Origin: Anniella stebbinsi
Lineage: Eukaryota; Chordata; Lepidosauria; Squamata; Anniellidae
Reading direction: 5' to 3'
NCBI GenBank assembly: GCA_029215795.1
Contig: JARDYH010000002.1
Coordinates: forward strand, 64,085,001-64,149,000
Length of the DNA stretch: 64,000 nucleotides
Shown here: positions 22,402-33,261 of the stretch, piece by piece
How positions within the stretch are numbered: position 1 is the first letter of the stretch
Layout: each line of letters opens with the position of its first letter
Translations under genes and position numbers: made by a program
Notes under the pieces: model-generated
Databases searched by the model: none
Told to the model about the DNA's origin: nothing
The model's input: the letters and a program-made list of their open reading frames with translations, nothing else

Positions 22402-22943
22402 GGCTGAATTCGGACAACACATTAAGCAACTGAGGTTGGGGGAAACAATCGTCAGTTGTGTTGCTTATTGTGTTGTGTGGAGGGTAACACGCCGCTCACA
22501 AACTACTGACGGTATGCTATTCCGCCCAAATAAGCAGCTGAGAGAAACAACTGGCTTGCAAGTTGTTTAGCTCGAAGCCAGTTGTTTAAAGTGTTGTGTG
22601 GAGGTGTGAGTGTGTTAATGGCATGTGGTGAGTGGGTTAAAACACAAGCCCATAGAGGCAGGCAGCAAGAGTGACCAAAGCAGTGGCTGCCACTCTGCTA
22701 CAACTGGTGCAATTTGCAGAGTCTGCTAGGATAGAACTGGGAGGACTGAGGGAGGAGGGAGGGTGGGGAGAGGGGCGGGGGCTGTGTCAGTCAAATGCTG
22801 GGTTGACTGTTAGTCCACTCAACGCCAGCCCCAACCACCTACAGTTGTGTAGGAATATGTTGTGTGGGGAGTACCCACAAAATAACCAACTGTGAGTTGG
22901 CTATTCAACCCACCATTGACTAATGTGTTGTCCGAATTCAGCC
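22402..22943. mobile_element. Non-autonomous DNA transposon (542 bp) with TAT target duplication
   Basis: The terminal inverted repeats are perfect for 23 bp, starting GGCTGAATTCGGACAAC on both strands. TAT flanks each side (22399-22401, 22944-22946). It sits exactly inside a copia RNase H coding sequence, which resumes on both sides, so the boundaries are firm. It has no coding capacity. The internal phrases tgtgttgcttattgtgttgtg and gagagaaacaactggcttgc are shared with the element at 46087-46581. Confidence 0.9.
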
Positions 22944-23198
22944 TATGTGTCCACTAGTGGATTTGCTGTCTGAAGTGGCAGCCCAATCTGTATTTGTGTA
23001 TCCCACTAGGGCTATTAGTGGCTGGAAGTCTTAGTTTTAAGTATGTATTCCCCTTCAGATACCTTGCTACCCTTTTGACTGCAGTCCATTGTCTCTGGCT
23101 GAGTGAGCTAGTTTTCCTGCATCGTATGTCTATTGCAGTGGCTATGTCAGGCCTAGTGGTTGTGGCTAAGAACAGAAGGTTATCTATAGCCTCTCTAT
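22944..23198 (-). pseudogene. Copia RNase H N-terminal part
   Basis: The minus strand reads RPDIATAIDI, QWTAVKRVARYLKGNTYL and, after a frame change, TNTDWAATSDSKSTSGHI, the textbook Ty1/copia RNase H start. The last block (23003-22944) ends exactly at the transposon at 22402-22943. Confidence 0.85.
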
Positions 23199-23338
23199 GG
23201 CAGGATCTACACTGCTGTTTTAAAGCACTTTACAGCGCTTTATAACAGTAAGTGACAACTGTTTTGGGGTATGTCCTAGGCCCCAACAGTTGTCACTACT
23301 GTTTTAAAGCGCTTTAAAGCAGCAGTGTAGATCTGCCC
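23199..23338. mobile_element. Foldback MITE (140 bp) with TAT target duplication
   Basis: The left half (GGCAGGATCTACACTGCTG...) and the right half (...AGCAGTGTAGATCTGCCC) are near-complete reverse complements through most of the element, so the transcript or single strand folds into one long hairpin. TAT flanks each side (23196-23198, 23339-23341). It is inserted in copia coding sequence. Confidence 0.9.
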
Positions 23339-23341
23339 TAT

Positions 23342-24310
23342 AGCTGTTGTTTCCTGGTAGTGGCTCATTAGGGTCCCTGTTCTTGTGGAAACCTTTTCCC
23401 ATTGTGTAGGCATTGCATTAGTATCTTTTAGTCGTCTTTATACCAACTCTTGAAACTTTTGTTTTTGACTAAAGATAACTGCTATCTTCTTCCCTATCAA
23501 TCTTTATGCCTAAATAGTTATTGGAATCTCGTAGATGTTTGACTTCCACCTCTTTGCTTAAGATGGATTACAAATTCTGCACTGTGCTTTTGATCAGCAT
23601 CACATATAATTAGGACATCAATGTAAGTCAGTAAAAGTGTCCATCTGCTTTCTCTGTATCATGTGTATTAGCAGAGGTCAGCTTTATCTTGTTAAAACCC
23701 AGTATCTGGTCCAGTTTTTCATTCCAGGCTCTTGCTGCTTGTTTTAAGCTATAGATCTCATTCTGCAGCTTGCACATGAAATGCTTGGTTTTTTGTCACT
23801 TGGAAATCCTGGGGGTTGTTCCAGGTACACATCTTCTATTTTTTTTCCATGCAAAAAATGCAGTCTTTAATTCAAAGTGTTCCAGGTGCATGTTTCTTGA
23901 AGCTGGTTCTAAAGCCTCATCATAGTCTTTGCCATATTTTTCAGAGAAGCCATTGGAGCAAGCCTGGACTTGTATCCCTCTATCTCCCTTTCTGCACCTT
24001 GCTTGGCATTAAAAAACCCATTTGAAGCCTACAGTGTTCTTGCCGACTGGCACTTTTATAAGAGTCTGCATTTTGTTTTTGTGTAGTGCCTCTAATTCAT
24101 CTTGTACTGCCCTTTTTCATTTGCTTAATTCTGCTGCAGACATCTCCTCTACTTCTTTCCATGAAGTTGGTTCTTGTGGCAACAATAACCCTGCGAGGTA
24201 GGTGAGTCGTTCAGCTGGAACTTTTTTGTTGGGCCACAATGAGCATCTGGATTTGGTTCAGGTGTACAGTCTCCTCTGTCTCATCTGCTGGGTCTCTGGG
24301 AGCTTCCACC
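23342..24310 (-). pseudogene. Copia reverse transcriptase
   Basis: The minus strand reads MCKLQNEIYSLKQAARAWNE near 23780 (the conserved copia K-L-x-x-x-I-Y-x-L-K-Q-A block). Near 23610 it reads LTYIDVLIICDADQK, corresponding to the YVDD catalytic box, but with YIDV, so the second catalytic aspartate is lost. The reading frame is broken repeatedly. The region toward 24310 is more degraded and I cannot align it block by block. Confidence 0.75.
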
Positions 24311-24543
24311 TTTGCTTCCTCACCTAGTTGGTTTTGGTTGATAACTGCATCTCTGGGTGTTAGGCAATATTCTTCTGTTTGCTGTAGCTATCATCACCTT
24401 CAAACACTTTGAAGTTGTCACCAGCTGGTCATTCCTTTCTTGTTCATCAAGGTAAACCACTCTGTATATAGTCATTATGTCTGTCTTTGGGTTTAGGACT
24501 TTGTATCCCTTGCTTCCTGTAGCATAGCCAACCATGATGCCTT
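24310..24543 (-). pseudogene. Copia integrase C-terminal part
   Basis: The minus-strand frame reads MVGYATGSKGYKVLNPKT and IYRVVYLDEQERND, the C-terminal end of a copia integrase, where the phrase G-Y-x-x-x-x-K-G-Y-x-x-x-x-P is typical. It joins the segment at 26430-26720 when the LINE between them is removed. Confidence 0.75.
24521..24543. repeat. Target-site duplication, left copy (23 bp)
   Basis: Begins AGCATAGCCAACCATGATGC and matches 26430-26452 with a single A/G difference. It brackets the LINE at 24544-26429. Confidence 0.85.
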
Positions 24544-26429
24544 AATGACCTCCTTAATCACAACTCTGTCATAGTAGATTAAGTCTTCCTACAAATTCCA
24601 CAACAACAAATTAGAGATGAGCTTGCAATATCCCCTAGCCTGGATGAAGTCAGCAAAGCTATCAAACAATTAAAGAATAATAAAGCCAGTGGACCCGACG
24701 GGATTCCAGCTGAAGCCTGTAAAGAAGGTGGGCCTGAACTCATGCAACAACTTCATAAACTCATCAAACAGATCTGGATAAGGGAGGAGGCACTGGATGA
24801 CTTGATGGATGCTATAATTATCACTCTCTTCAAGAAGGGTGACAGGACAGAGTGTGGGAACTACTGTGGCATCTCCCTCCTTGCCACTGCAGGCAAAATC
24901 CTCGCAAAGATCCTTGCAAACTTCCATCTCAGAAGACATTCTTTCTGAATCCCAAAATGGTTTCTGCCCTTCTCAAGGGACAGTGGATATGATCTTCATT
25001 GCACGACAGCTTCAGGAAAAATGCCATGAGCAGAATTGACCTCTGTATATGGCATTTATTGACCTGACCAAGGCCATTGACACTGTTCTTTGGTCCATCC
25101 TCTTGAAAATTGGATGCCCTGATAAATTTGTGAAAGTCCTGCAACTTCTTCATGACAACATGACAGTGACGATCTTAGACAACAGTGGCTTTCAAAGTGA
25201 CCAATTCAGAGTCGGATCAGGTGTAAATCAGGGATGTGTCATCACTCCGACTTTATTTGTTATTTTCATTGCTATGATTCTACACCTTACTGAGAGGAAA
25301 CTTCCCACTGGTGTAGAAATCATATATGGAACATATGGAAAGCTCTTCAATCTCAGCAGACTGAAAGCAAAAAGTAAGATCATCACAACCTCTGTTGTAG
25401 AACTTCAATATGTTGATGATGACGTAGTCTTGACACACTCAGAAGAAGATCTCCAAACCATCCATGATGTTTTTGTCGAAACATATGAAAAGCTTGGTTT
25501 CTCACTTAATATCAAAAAAACCAGAGTGCTCTACCAACCTATGCAAACTGGTCCTACCATAGCACCATCAATCCAACTTAATGGCATGATGTTGGAGAAT
25601 GTTGACCACTTTCCCTACCTTGGCAGCTATCTCTCCACAAAGCTGATATCGATGCTGAAATCCAGCACCAACTTAGCTCCACAAGTGTTGTGTTCTCCTG
25701 AATGAAGCGCAAAGTCCTTGAGGATTGGGATATTCGCAGGGAGACCAAAATGCTTATTTACAAAGTTATAATATTACCGACCTTATAGTATGCATGTGAA
25801 ACATGGACCATATATAAACACCATCTCCAACTTCTTGAAAGATTCCACCAGCGTTGTCTTCGGAAAATTCTGCAAATTACTTGGGAAAACAGACGAACCA
25901 TCATCAGTGTCCTGGAAGAAGCGGGGACCACCAGCATTGAAGCAATGATCATCCAAAATTAACTCCGCTGGACCAGGCATGTTGTCCGAATGCCTGATTA
26001 CTGTCTTCCAAAACAGCTGCTCTACTCCTAACTTAAGGATGGAAAACGTAACCTCGGAGGACAGCAAAAGAGGTTTAAAGACGCTCTCAAAGCTAACCTG
26101 AAGAAATGTAAAATGAACATTGAGAACTGGGAAGATTTGGCCCAGGAGGTCAGCTGTTATCAAAGGTGCTATGGATTTAGAAGAGGAGCATAGACAGAGA
26201 GAAAGGGATAAAAGAGCAACGCAGAAAATACAGCAAGAAAACCCTCACCGTGACCGCTTTCCATCTGGTAACCGGTGCCCTCACTGTGGGAGCCTGTGTG
26301 GATCCAGGATTGGCCTCCACAGTCATCTGCGGACCCTCCGCTAAAGTTCCTCTAACTCTGGAAGATAATTTTGGTAGACAATTTTACTCGGAAGACAATC
26401 TTACTTGGATACGAGTGATCGCTGATCAT
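24544..26429 (+). mobile_element. Non-LTR LINE with C-terminal zinc-finger motif, inserted in copia
   Basis: A 5'-truncated LINE bracketed by a 23-bp target duplication. It runs from a reverse transcriptase fingers region to a C-terminal zinc-finger block at 26264-26344 and a short 3' tail ending near 26429. The clade is not assigned with confidence; the layout, with an RT followed by a CPHCG-type finger, is common among repeated vertebrate elements. It lies in opposite orientation to the copia host. Confidence 0.85.
24600..26344 (+). pseudogene. Zinc-finger LINE reverse transcriptase ORF, broken
   Basis: Pieces in several frames read [18 protein letters not shown] near 24690, [20 protein letters not shown] near 24815, FIDLTKAIDTVLWSILLK near 25050 and VVELQYVDDDVVLTHSEED at about 25392-25450 (catalytic YVDD intact). 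The end, 26264-26344, reads CPHCGSLCGSRIGLHSHL. It is a Cys2His2-like finger whose last histidine position holds leucine. Stops or frame changes near 24940, 25040, 25705 and 26030 make it non-functional. It is a relatively recent copy compared with the copia host. Confidence 0.8.
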
Positions 26430-26720
26430 AGCATAGCCAGCCATGATGCCTTCTTCAGCTCTGGAGTCCATTTTGGATATCTTTTCCTTTGTGATGTGCA
26501 TATAGACCAAGCTTCCAAGCACTCTCAGGTGTTCTTATATTTAAAGCATATGGGTGGCTCCTTTCTTTGTGTCCTCTTGATTGGCTTTCAAAATGCCCTA
26601 CCTTTGGGCTTGTTTTTGGTAATCATGTAATCTGAGCTACTGTGTGTTTCAGCCTCCTTGTGAAATTTTTTAAGCTTGTAGAGAATAGTTCTCTAAACAA
26701 TACAACTTGTTTCTGGGTCT
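26430..26720 (-). pseudogene. Copia integrase segment upstream of the LINE insertion
   Basis: The minus strand reads HLRVLGSLVYMHITKEKIS followed by MDSRAEEGIMAGYA, matching the copia integrase C-terminal region 'SHLRVFGS...' and joining directly to MVGYATGSKG at 24543. One frame change lies upstream. The left 23 bases are the right copy of the LINE's target duplication. Confidence 0.8.
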
Positions 26721-26721
26721 C

Positions 26722-28203
26722 ATTTATTTATTTATTTATCACATTTGTATACCGCCCCATAGCCGAAGCACTCTGGGCAGTTTACATAGGATTAAAACAA
26801 TTAAAAACAATATACAAAAATTAAAACAGCAAAAGCATACAACATACACACAATACACACATACATTTAAAAACGCTACAACAAAAGCTACAAAAACAAA
26901 AACAAACCCAGGCTCCTCAGATATTGCCAAATGCCTGAGAGAAGAGGAAAGTCTTGACCTGGCGCCGAAAAGATAACAATGTTGGCGCCAGGCGGGCCTC
27001 ATCAGGGAGATCGTTCCACAATTGGGGGGCCACCACAGAGAAGTCCCTCTCCCTTGTTGCCGACCTCAGAGCTTCCCTCAGAGTAGGCACTCGGAGGAGG
27101 GCCTTAGATGTTGAACGTAGTGTTCGGGTAGGTTCATGTCGGGAAAGGCGTTCCATCAGATATTGTGGTCCCAAGCCATGTAAGGCTTTATAGGTTAAAA
27201 CCAGCACCTTGAATCAGGCTCGGAAACATACAGGCAGCCAATGCAATCGGGCCAGAGTAGGTCTTATATGCTCGAACCTTCTGGTTCCAGTTATCAATCT
27301 GGCCGCTGCATTTTGCACAAGCTGCAGCTTCTGAACCACCTTCACAGGCAGCCCTACATAGAGTGCATTGCAGTAATCTAACTTGGAGGTTACCAGAGCA
27401 TGGACAACTGAAGCCAGGTTATCCCTGTCCAGATAGGGACATAGCTGGGCCACCAACCGAAGTTGGTAGAAGGCACTCCGTGCCACTGAGGCCACCTGAG
27501 CCTCAAGTGACAGAGATGGTTCTAGGAGAACCCCCAAGCTACGAACCCGCTCCTTCAAGGGGAGTGCAACCCCATCCAGAACAAGTTGAAGACCCTCCAT
27601 CCGGTCAGCAGAACCACCCACTAACAACGTCTCAGTCTTGTCTGGATTGAGTTTCAGTTTATTAGCCCTCATCCAGTCCATTGTTGCAGCCAGGCACTGG
27701 TTCAGCACATCCACAGCCTCACCTGATGAAGAAGAAAAGGAGAAATAGAGCTGCTCCAAAACTCTGGATGACTGCACTCAATGGTTTCATGTAGATGTTG
27801 AACAGCATGGGGGACAAGACTGACCCCTGCAGAACCCCATATTGGAGAATCCATGGGGCTGAGCAATGTTCCCCAAGCACTACCTTCTGGAGCCGACCTG
27901 CCAAGTAGGAGCAGAACCACTGCAATGCAGTGCCTCCCATTCCCAACTCAGCCAGTCGTCCCAGAAGGATACCATGGTCGATGGTATCGAAAGCCGCTGA
28001 GAGATCAAAGAGAATCAACAGAGTCACACGCATCCTGTCCTTCTCCTGACATAGGTCATCATACAGGGCGACCAAGGCTGTTTCCATACCAAAACCAGGC
28101 CTGAAACCCGACTGAAATGGATCCAGATAATCGGTCTCATCCACGAGTGCCTGGAGCTGGCTCGCAACCACCCGCTCTAGGACCTTGCCCAGGAATGGAA
28201 CAT
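26722..28203 (-). mobile_element. L2-clade LINE (family 2), reverse transcriptase to 3' tail
   Basis: The minus strand contains, from 28203 down: [20 protein letters not shown] region, [20 protein letters not shown], a lesion removing the YADD box, then LNQCLAATMDWMRANKLKLN, SLGVLLEPSLSLEAQ, LVQNAAARLITGTRRFEHIR and the C-terminal block ending near 26910. The 3' tail has the hairpin made of ACCGCCC and GGGGCGGT (around 26749-26785) and then (AAAT)n. It lies in the copia element, next to its gag remains. Confidence 0.85.
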
Positions 28204-28456
28204 ATAATTTCTGCAGTGCTTTAAGCATATCTGCAGCCCTTCTTTCTCCCTTTATATGCACAATCTGATTATCTGGTAAGCATTGCTTTAATACATTTCT
28301 ATCCCTTACATCTTTGGAGTCCCATTTCACGATGGTTTCTTCTCTTGTCCCAGGTTGCTCTTTATTCAGTGCTCCTAGCATCTCATTCACCTGGAGCTGG
28401 TTTTTCAGTCTGAAGCACCATACATGATAGTTCTCTGCATTTAGTTTGGGAACCAC
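28204..28456 (-). pseudogene. Copia gag N-terminal fragment
   Basis: The minus strand reads [20 protein letters not shown] and ends [14 protein letters not shown], the gag N-terminus found in Ty1/copia polyproteins (K-L-x-x-x-N-Y-x-x-W-x-F-R). A likely true start ATG lies near 28478 in another frame (MAESKR), indicating a one-base lesion. The frame continues in phase straight into the L2 reverse transcriptase at 28203, giving one 245-codon chimeric open frame (27719-28456). Confidence 0.75.
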
Positions 28457-28562
28457 CGTTTACTCTCAGCCATAGTTAAGATTTAAAAAGAAAAATTCTC
28501 AAGTCTCATTTTGCTCTGGGTGTGGCTTCAGCCATTAAACTGACCACACATGCAATCACTAG

Positions 28563-29700
28563 TCATTTAAAGAAGGAACTGCTGCTTCCTGGGCCCATGA
28601 CCCCATGCTGTAAGTCATACCAGACTTTCCAACAAAAAACAGAACTTTGAATTGAGCTCAGAAACCTACTGGAAACCAATGTAGATATTTCAACACCTGT
28701 TAAAAAGGGCTTTCCACATTTTGTACCTTGCAGTATTTTGAACCATCTGGAGTTTCTGAACATTTAAAAGACAACCCTGTGTATTTTTCATTTAAATAAT
28801 CCAATCTGGATGTTAGCAAAGCAGGACATGGTCAGATTCAAAAGCATACCCAAACTGTGAACGTGCTCTTTCTGGATAGGTCAAGGAAGTTATTCACCAA
28901 CATCTTGTCTGGGATTGAGCTTTGGTTTATATCCTCCCTCCACCCATTAGAGACTCCAGGCATTTGTTCGTTCAGCATCTCCACTACCTCGTATGGATTT
29001 GACCCTTCCCTCCAGCCCTCCTTGACAAAATCTCTGTCTACATAACATGTTCATGTTGATGTGAAATCACATGGGGAGAGGGAGATTGAAAGAAAAACAA
29101 AGCCAACACCACTTTCTGAAGCCTGCCTTCTACATAGGAACAGAATCGCCAAAGAATAGTGCCTCCCACTCCTTTCCGTGGACAGGTTATCTATAAGGAT
29201 ACCATTGTCAACATTATAGGAAGCCATAGAAATGTTAATAGTATAAGAAGTCTAAAAAAATCAATATTTATTTATTTATTTATTTTATTCCATTTATATA
29301 CCGCCCCATAGCTGAAGCTCTCTGGGCGGTTTACAAAAATTAAAAACATTGAACAATTAAAACACTAATATACAAAATTTAAAAACATAAAGCATAAAAA
29401 CAAGTTAAAATTGCAATATCCTTCTGGGTCAAAGCACAACAACAACACAAAAACACCAAAACCCCCTCATCATATGCTGTTAAATGCCTGGGAGAAGAGG
29501 AAAGTCTTGACCTGGCGCCGAAAAGATAACAATGTTGGCGCCAGGCGAGCCTCGTCAGGGAGGTACTTATCATGTTGGCCAGAATAACCTATGCCAAAAC
29601 CCAGGCCTAAAGCTGGATTGAAAAAGGTCTAAATCTGTGTCGTGTATAATGTTGAGCTACCACCAACCACTTCAAGCAACTTGCCCAAGAGAGTGATAAC
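28563..29700 (-). repeat. Old L2-like LINE fragment, interrupted by a younger copy
   Basis: On the minus strand, 28800-29030 contains a decayed version of the DVLNQ...KLNPDKTE block, including LVNNFLDL. 29040-29250 and 29566-29700 carry decayed reverse transcriptase palm sequence. The younger L2 family 2 tail (29262-29565) splits it. No coding capacity. Confidence 0.6.
29262..29565 (-). mobile_element. L2 family 2, 3' end insertion
   Basis: Contains the tail microsatellite, the family 2 hairpin (ataccgccccatagctgaag near 29299) and the last codons of the ORF (minus strand LPDEARLAPT counterpart near 29550, with ggcgccaggcgagcctcgtc). It is 5'-truncated to about 300 bp. Confidence 0.8.
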
Positions 29701-31203
29701 AAGCTGGATGCGTGTGTGTGTGTGGGGGGGGGGGGTTCCTTAGAAATTAGCTAACAACCACCTACTTCAAATCCAGCTAATGCACTGTGTGCATGAATAC
29801 AGTCTCCATGAAAGGACAATTGTAGCAACCCTTGGAGTTGCTGAAATCTTGCATCTCTCAAAGTAGGCTGCTGTTGCATAAAAAGTCATGTGTTTTAAGA
29901 TGCTGAGCACCACTTCTACTTCGTCAGTTTCTCATAACGTGGTTATGTATGTGCTGTGACTCAGGTGTTGCAGTCAGGATTTTAAAATGTTATGTTTTTA
30001 GCTCAAGAGTTTCATTTTGAAGTCCTTCACTAAAGACCACTAATATCTCTTAAAGATCTTGAAATGTGAATATTAAAGCAATTTACTTAGGTCTTCTTGA
30101 GTAGAACCAATTTCATTGCTCACATAAGAGAACAATGTAAAGCATGGAATTTACCCATAGGCTAGTACAGAGCTATGTCACAGTCGGTATAACTGGTATT
30201 TTATACATGGAGGCATGGAACAGTGAGACTCAATACAGGCATCATGGTTTTATGTAATGCCTGAACTGACAAACTGGTTTGCAATTGGACAGCATGACTT
30301 GGAGTGGGTTTGTAAACCACAGTTTGTACTGACCACGGGCCAGTTTGAACAATACTCCACACCACTGGATCTGGACATTGTTCAGAGGGATTGCAAACAC
30401 TTGCTCACCCCGTACACTGCCCTATCTCTGCTGGCTCATCTGTAAACTAAGACAACATGGTTGAACTTCCTAAATAAAGTTCAGTAAACACAACTGTGCA
30501 ATTTAGCCAATGTATGTATTTAGCAGTTCCACATTGTCCTTTCTTACTTGCAATATTCAGATCAGCATAAGATTTGGTATGATGCCTGAGAATTCATAGT
30601 TAAAGCCATTTCTCTGCCTCCTTAGGTGGTTACCCCATGAACTTATGGAAGTTGAGTGCTGAGACAGAAGAATGTGAAAGCAGACAAGCTTCTTTAAGTC
30701 GTGATTTCCCTGTTGTACATTGGGAAACTCAAACTATGGCTTGGTTCTTAACTGTGCTTAACACAAATCATGATTTAGTGTGATTTTTGTCTGAAATTCA
30801 GCCAAAGGCTTAGGTTTAACATCTGGAGTGCCTAGGCACTAAAGTTATGAAATGCCCAGTTAATAGACAATATCTATTTCTCTAAAATCCCAGCTGAAAT
30901 TGCTTCTTCTTATGGACTGATATAGGAATTTGGTAAATTTTGAAATAAAAAGGGAAAGAAGAAGGAAATTGTTTAAACAGTACAATCTGGCTTTTAACTC
31001 ATTAAATCTTTTTTTAAAAAAATCTCACTACTTTCTCTGTAAAGCATTCTAGTCTCAGGCATCATAAAGTTAATTCTTGATAGCTGAAAACATTATTTTA
31101 GGATTCAAATATATTACATTTGGAGGTTGTATGTGTGTACTGCTTGCCAGCCTCTTAATGGGATATTAAAATCTGGGTAACTTTTCTGCTACTTTGTCTT
31201 AAC

Positions 31204-31207
<4 letters not shown>
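29701..31207. other. Upstream intergenic sequence of TNFAIP8
   Basis: AT-rich DNA with a compound (GT)n(G)n run at 29709-29735. No gene recognised. Near 30740-30810 the phrase aaatcatgatttagtgtgat looks like one end of an inverted-repeat element, but no partner was found. Confidence 0.4.

Positions 31208-31271
<64 letters not shown>
31208..31271. repeat. Compound microsatellite (CT)n(CA)n, 5' of TNFAIP8
   Basis: (CT)n from about 31209 to 31240 and (CA)n from 31241 to 31270. It lies about 310 bp upstream of the TNFAIP8 start codon. A near-identical compound repeat sits in the intron at 51313-51371. Confidence 0.95.
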
Positions 31272-31273
<2 letters not shown>

Positions 31274-31577
31274 CCAAGGAGGCTCTAACAAGTAGAAGTC
31301 CACCTTTTTAGAAACTAAAATAGGAGAATAAAATGTATAATCTGCAATTTCTACCAGAGAAAATGGGTGCCTGCAAAGGTGCTCTCTTTCAGACAGTTGC
31401 TCAGATGCCATTCAGAAAGGGGCGGAATCTTGTACTGCAGCTGAGTTATGATTCGTTGACTCTACAGAACTTTTTCCTCTCTTAATCCCAGCCCCCTCTT
31501 TTTCTTCTGAGAAGTTGATTTTGCTGCTTCTCAGACACGCACGTCATCTGTAATCTCTAGATATTTTGTCTGATACC
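31272..31577 (+). promoter_or_regulatory. TNFAIP8: Candidate promoter and 5' UTR of TNFAIP8
   Basis: This unique stretch lies directly before the first coding exon. It holds a GC box (ggggcggaat at 31419-31428), an AP-1-like TGACTCT near 31457-31463 and a CRE-type half site ACGTCA at 31541-31546. There is no clear TATA box. An in-frame TAA at 31551-31553 precedes the ATG, so the 5' leader cannot extend the protein. Transcription start is not determined from sequence. Confidence 0.45.
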
Positions 31578-31608
31578 ATGAGCTCCGAAGCAGATGAATC
31601 TAAAGAAG
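31578..31608 (+). CDS. TNFAIP8: TNFAIP8 coding exon 1
   Basis: The exon codes for MSSEADESKE plus the first base of the next codon. The ATG (31578-31580) has A at -3. It ends in phase 1 at a donor, GAAG|GTATGA, with GT at 31609-31610. The missing codon is completed by TG at the start of the terminal exon to make Val, giving the sequence E-V-A-T-D-V at the join. The N-terminus agrees in length and pattern with vertebrate TNFAIP8 (human MHSEAEESKEV from memory). It is an acidic, unstructured tail. Confidence 0.93.
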
Positions 31609-33261
31609 GTATGACTTCTAACATTTTTCAAAGAGTTTTGGTTTACAGAAAAATAAGTGTCTCCTTCAGAGCTGTTTCTGGCAGCAATATGAGATGATGA
31701 ATAGAGGTTTGTGCTCACTGTAGCACTGAACTGTTTATAGGGGAGGGGAGAAAGCAAAGACAACTGAAGGCTATTCATATTTCACTGAAAATCTGTCAAC
31801 TAAAGACGTGATGTTTTGTTCTTTGTGCAATGATAACTAAATACTGTTCGAAGTATTAATAATGTGGATGAGCTGGGTGCTTAGGTATTCACAAACAGCA
31901 GTGGCTTGAAAGGGGAACATACTTTTTAAAAATGTAGATGCACTGTTCTTTTTGTAAAAGGAAGTTGTGTAATTCAGAGAGCTGAAAGAGCGTTATTTTT
32001 AGGAAGGAGATTTCTTGGCATTAACAATCTTTTTTCCCCCAGTGTGAGTGCATACTGCTTGATGTATATATATTTTAATTATTTAAAGCTTACAAAAGTA
32101 TAAAACTATTTCGTTAACTTCCATAGTGTGGAGAACATGTGGAAGAGCTGGAAATATCCAAGAAAACCCAATTATTTATCGGTGCAGATTTGGGAGGGGT
32201 GCTGCTGCTGTCTGGTGTAGAAAGGGAAGAAATGACTTTCTGAATTTTTATTACAGAAGCCAATTCGAACCAAAAGTAGGGAGAAGGGGAAGGGAGAATG
32301 CTTTAGAGAATATGGATATATTGAAAAGACCAGAATTTCCTGACATGTTAAGCAGCCAGATAAATTTTTTTTGAATAAATAGCTGGCATAACCTAGACCA
32401 GATCACCAGTTCAGTAGCAAACCGGGAAACTTCCCAAAGTTTAAGAGAGCATCTCCATTCCCCCACTCTTTATCTGTCATCCCCACAATATGAATGTTTT
32501 CAACTTAGATCTCATCCTTCCAAGTTGAGTTTCTGATGCACAGAAATACATGGCCTGGCTAAATGAAATCTGCTGAATCTGGTGTAACAATTTAACAAAT
32601 ACATTATTGATATAATTGCAATGCTTAGAGCTTCCACATTCTATCCTTTTCTTGTCAAATAAGGGGATAAATGTGAATCCAAACCCAACAAACAGTTGTA
32701 AGCTATACTAAATCGTTCTCCCAAGGCAATTCCTGAGTACAGCATTCCTCTGGCAGCATGTTCATTCCAACCCTTTTGTATATTTAGATGAGTAAGCAGC
32801 ATGCATGCCATGACATGACACAAGGCTTAAAGAAAACGCTTTAAAAAGTGGCCTTAATTCGACATGCATATCAAACATCGAAATTGCCTCTGCTTTCTTT
32901 TTTTAAGTTGAAATTGTACTTCTGTTGATGTCTTTGAATGCCATGATATGCTTCTATTTCCTGCAATACTGCAGAATTTTACATGCGGGAGGGTGTAGTT
33001 CAGGGGTGAGCCACCTTTTTTCTGTCAACTGCCGCATTCCCTTGAAAATAATGTTGGGGGTTGCATGTTGGCGATGGGTGGGGCCCAAGCTAGTGGTGGG
33101 TAAGGGTAGAGACAAATGTAGGTGTGTCATCCCTTTTCTCTTTCTCTGCTTTCTCTCTATCTTTCTCCCTCCCTCTCTCTCTCTCTCTCTCTCCTATCAG
33201 GTTGCCAGGGAAAGGACAGAGCACTCTTTCCAGAGGTCTGAACTGATCACATGAATGTAAC

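Larger units (their letters stand above)
20114..28456 (-). mobile_element. Degenerate Ty1/copia retrotransposon split by later insertions
   Basis: Copia-type domains appear in the expected minus-strand order: gag N-terminus (28456-28205), integrase C-terminus (26720-26430, then 24543-24310), reverse transcriptase (about 24310-23342), RNase H (23198-22944, 22401-22133, 20247-20130), then a polypurine tract and LTR start. Five insertions separate the parts: an L2 (26722-28203), a zinc-finger LINE (24544-26429), two inverted-repeat transposons (23199-23338, 22402-22943) and another LINE (20260-22120). Protease and integrase core are missing between gag and integrase C-terminus. No 5' LTR is recognised. 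Ty1/copia elements are uncommon in tetrapods; I infer a lizard-type lineage. Numerous stops show it is inactive. Confidence 0.85.
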
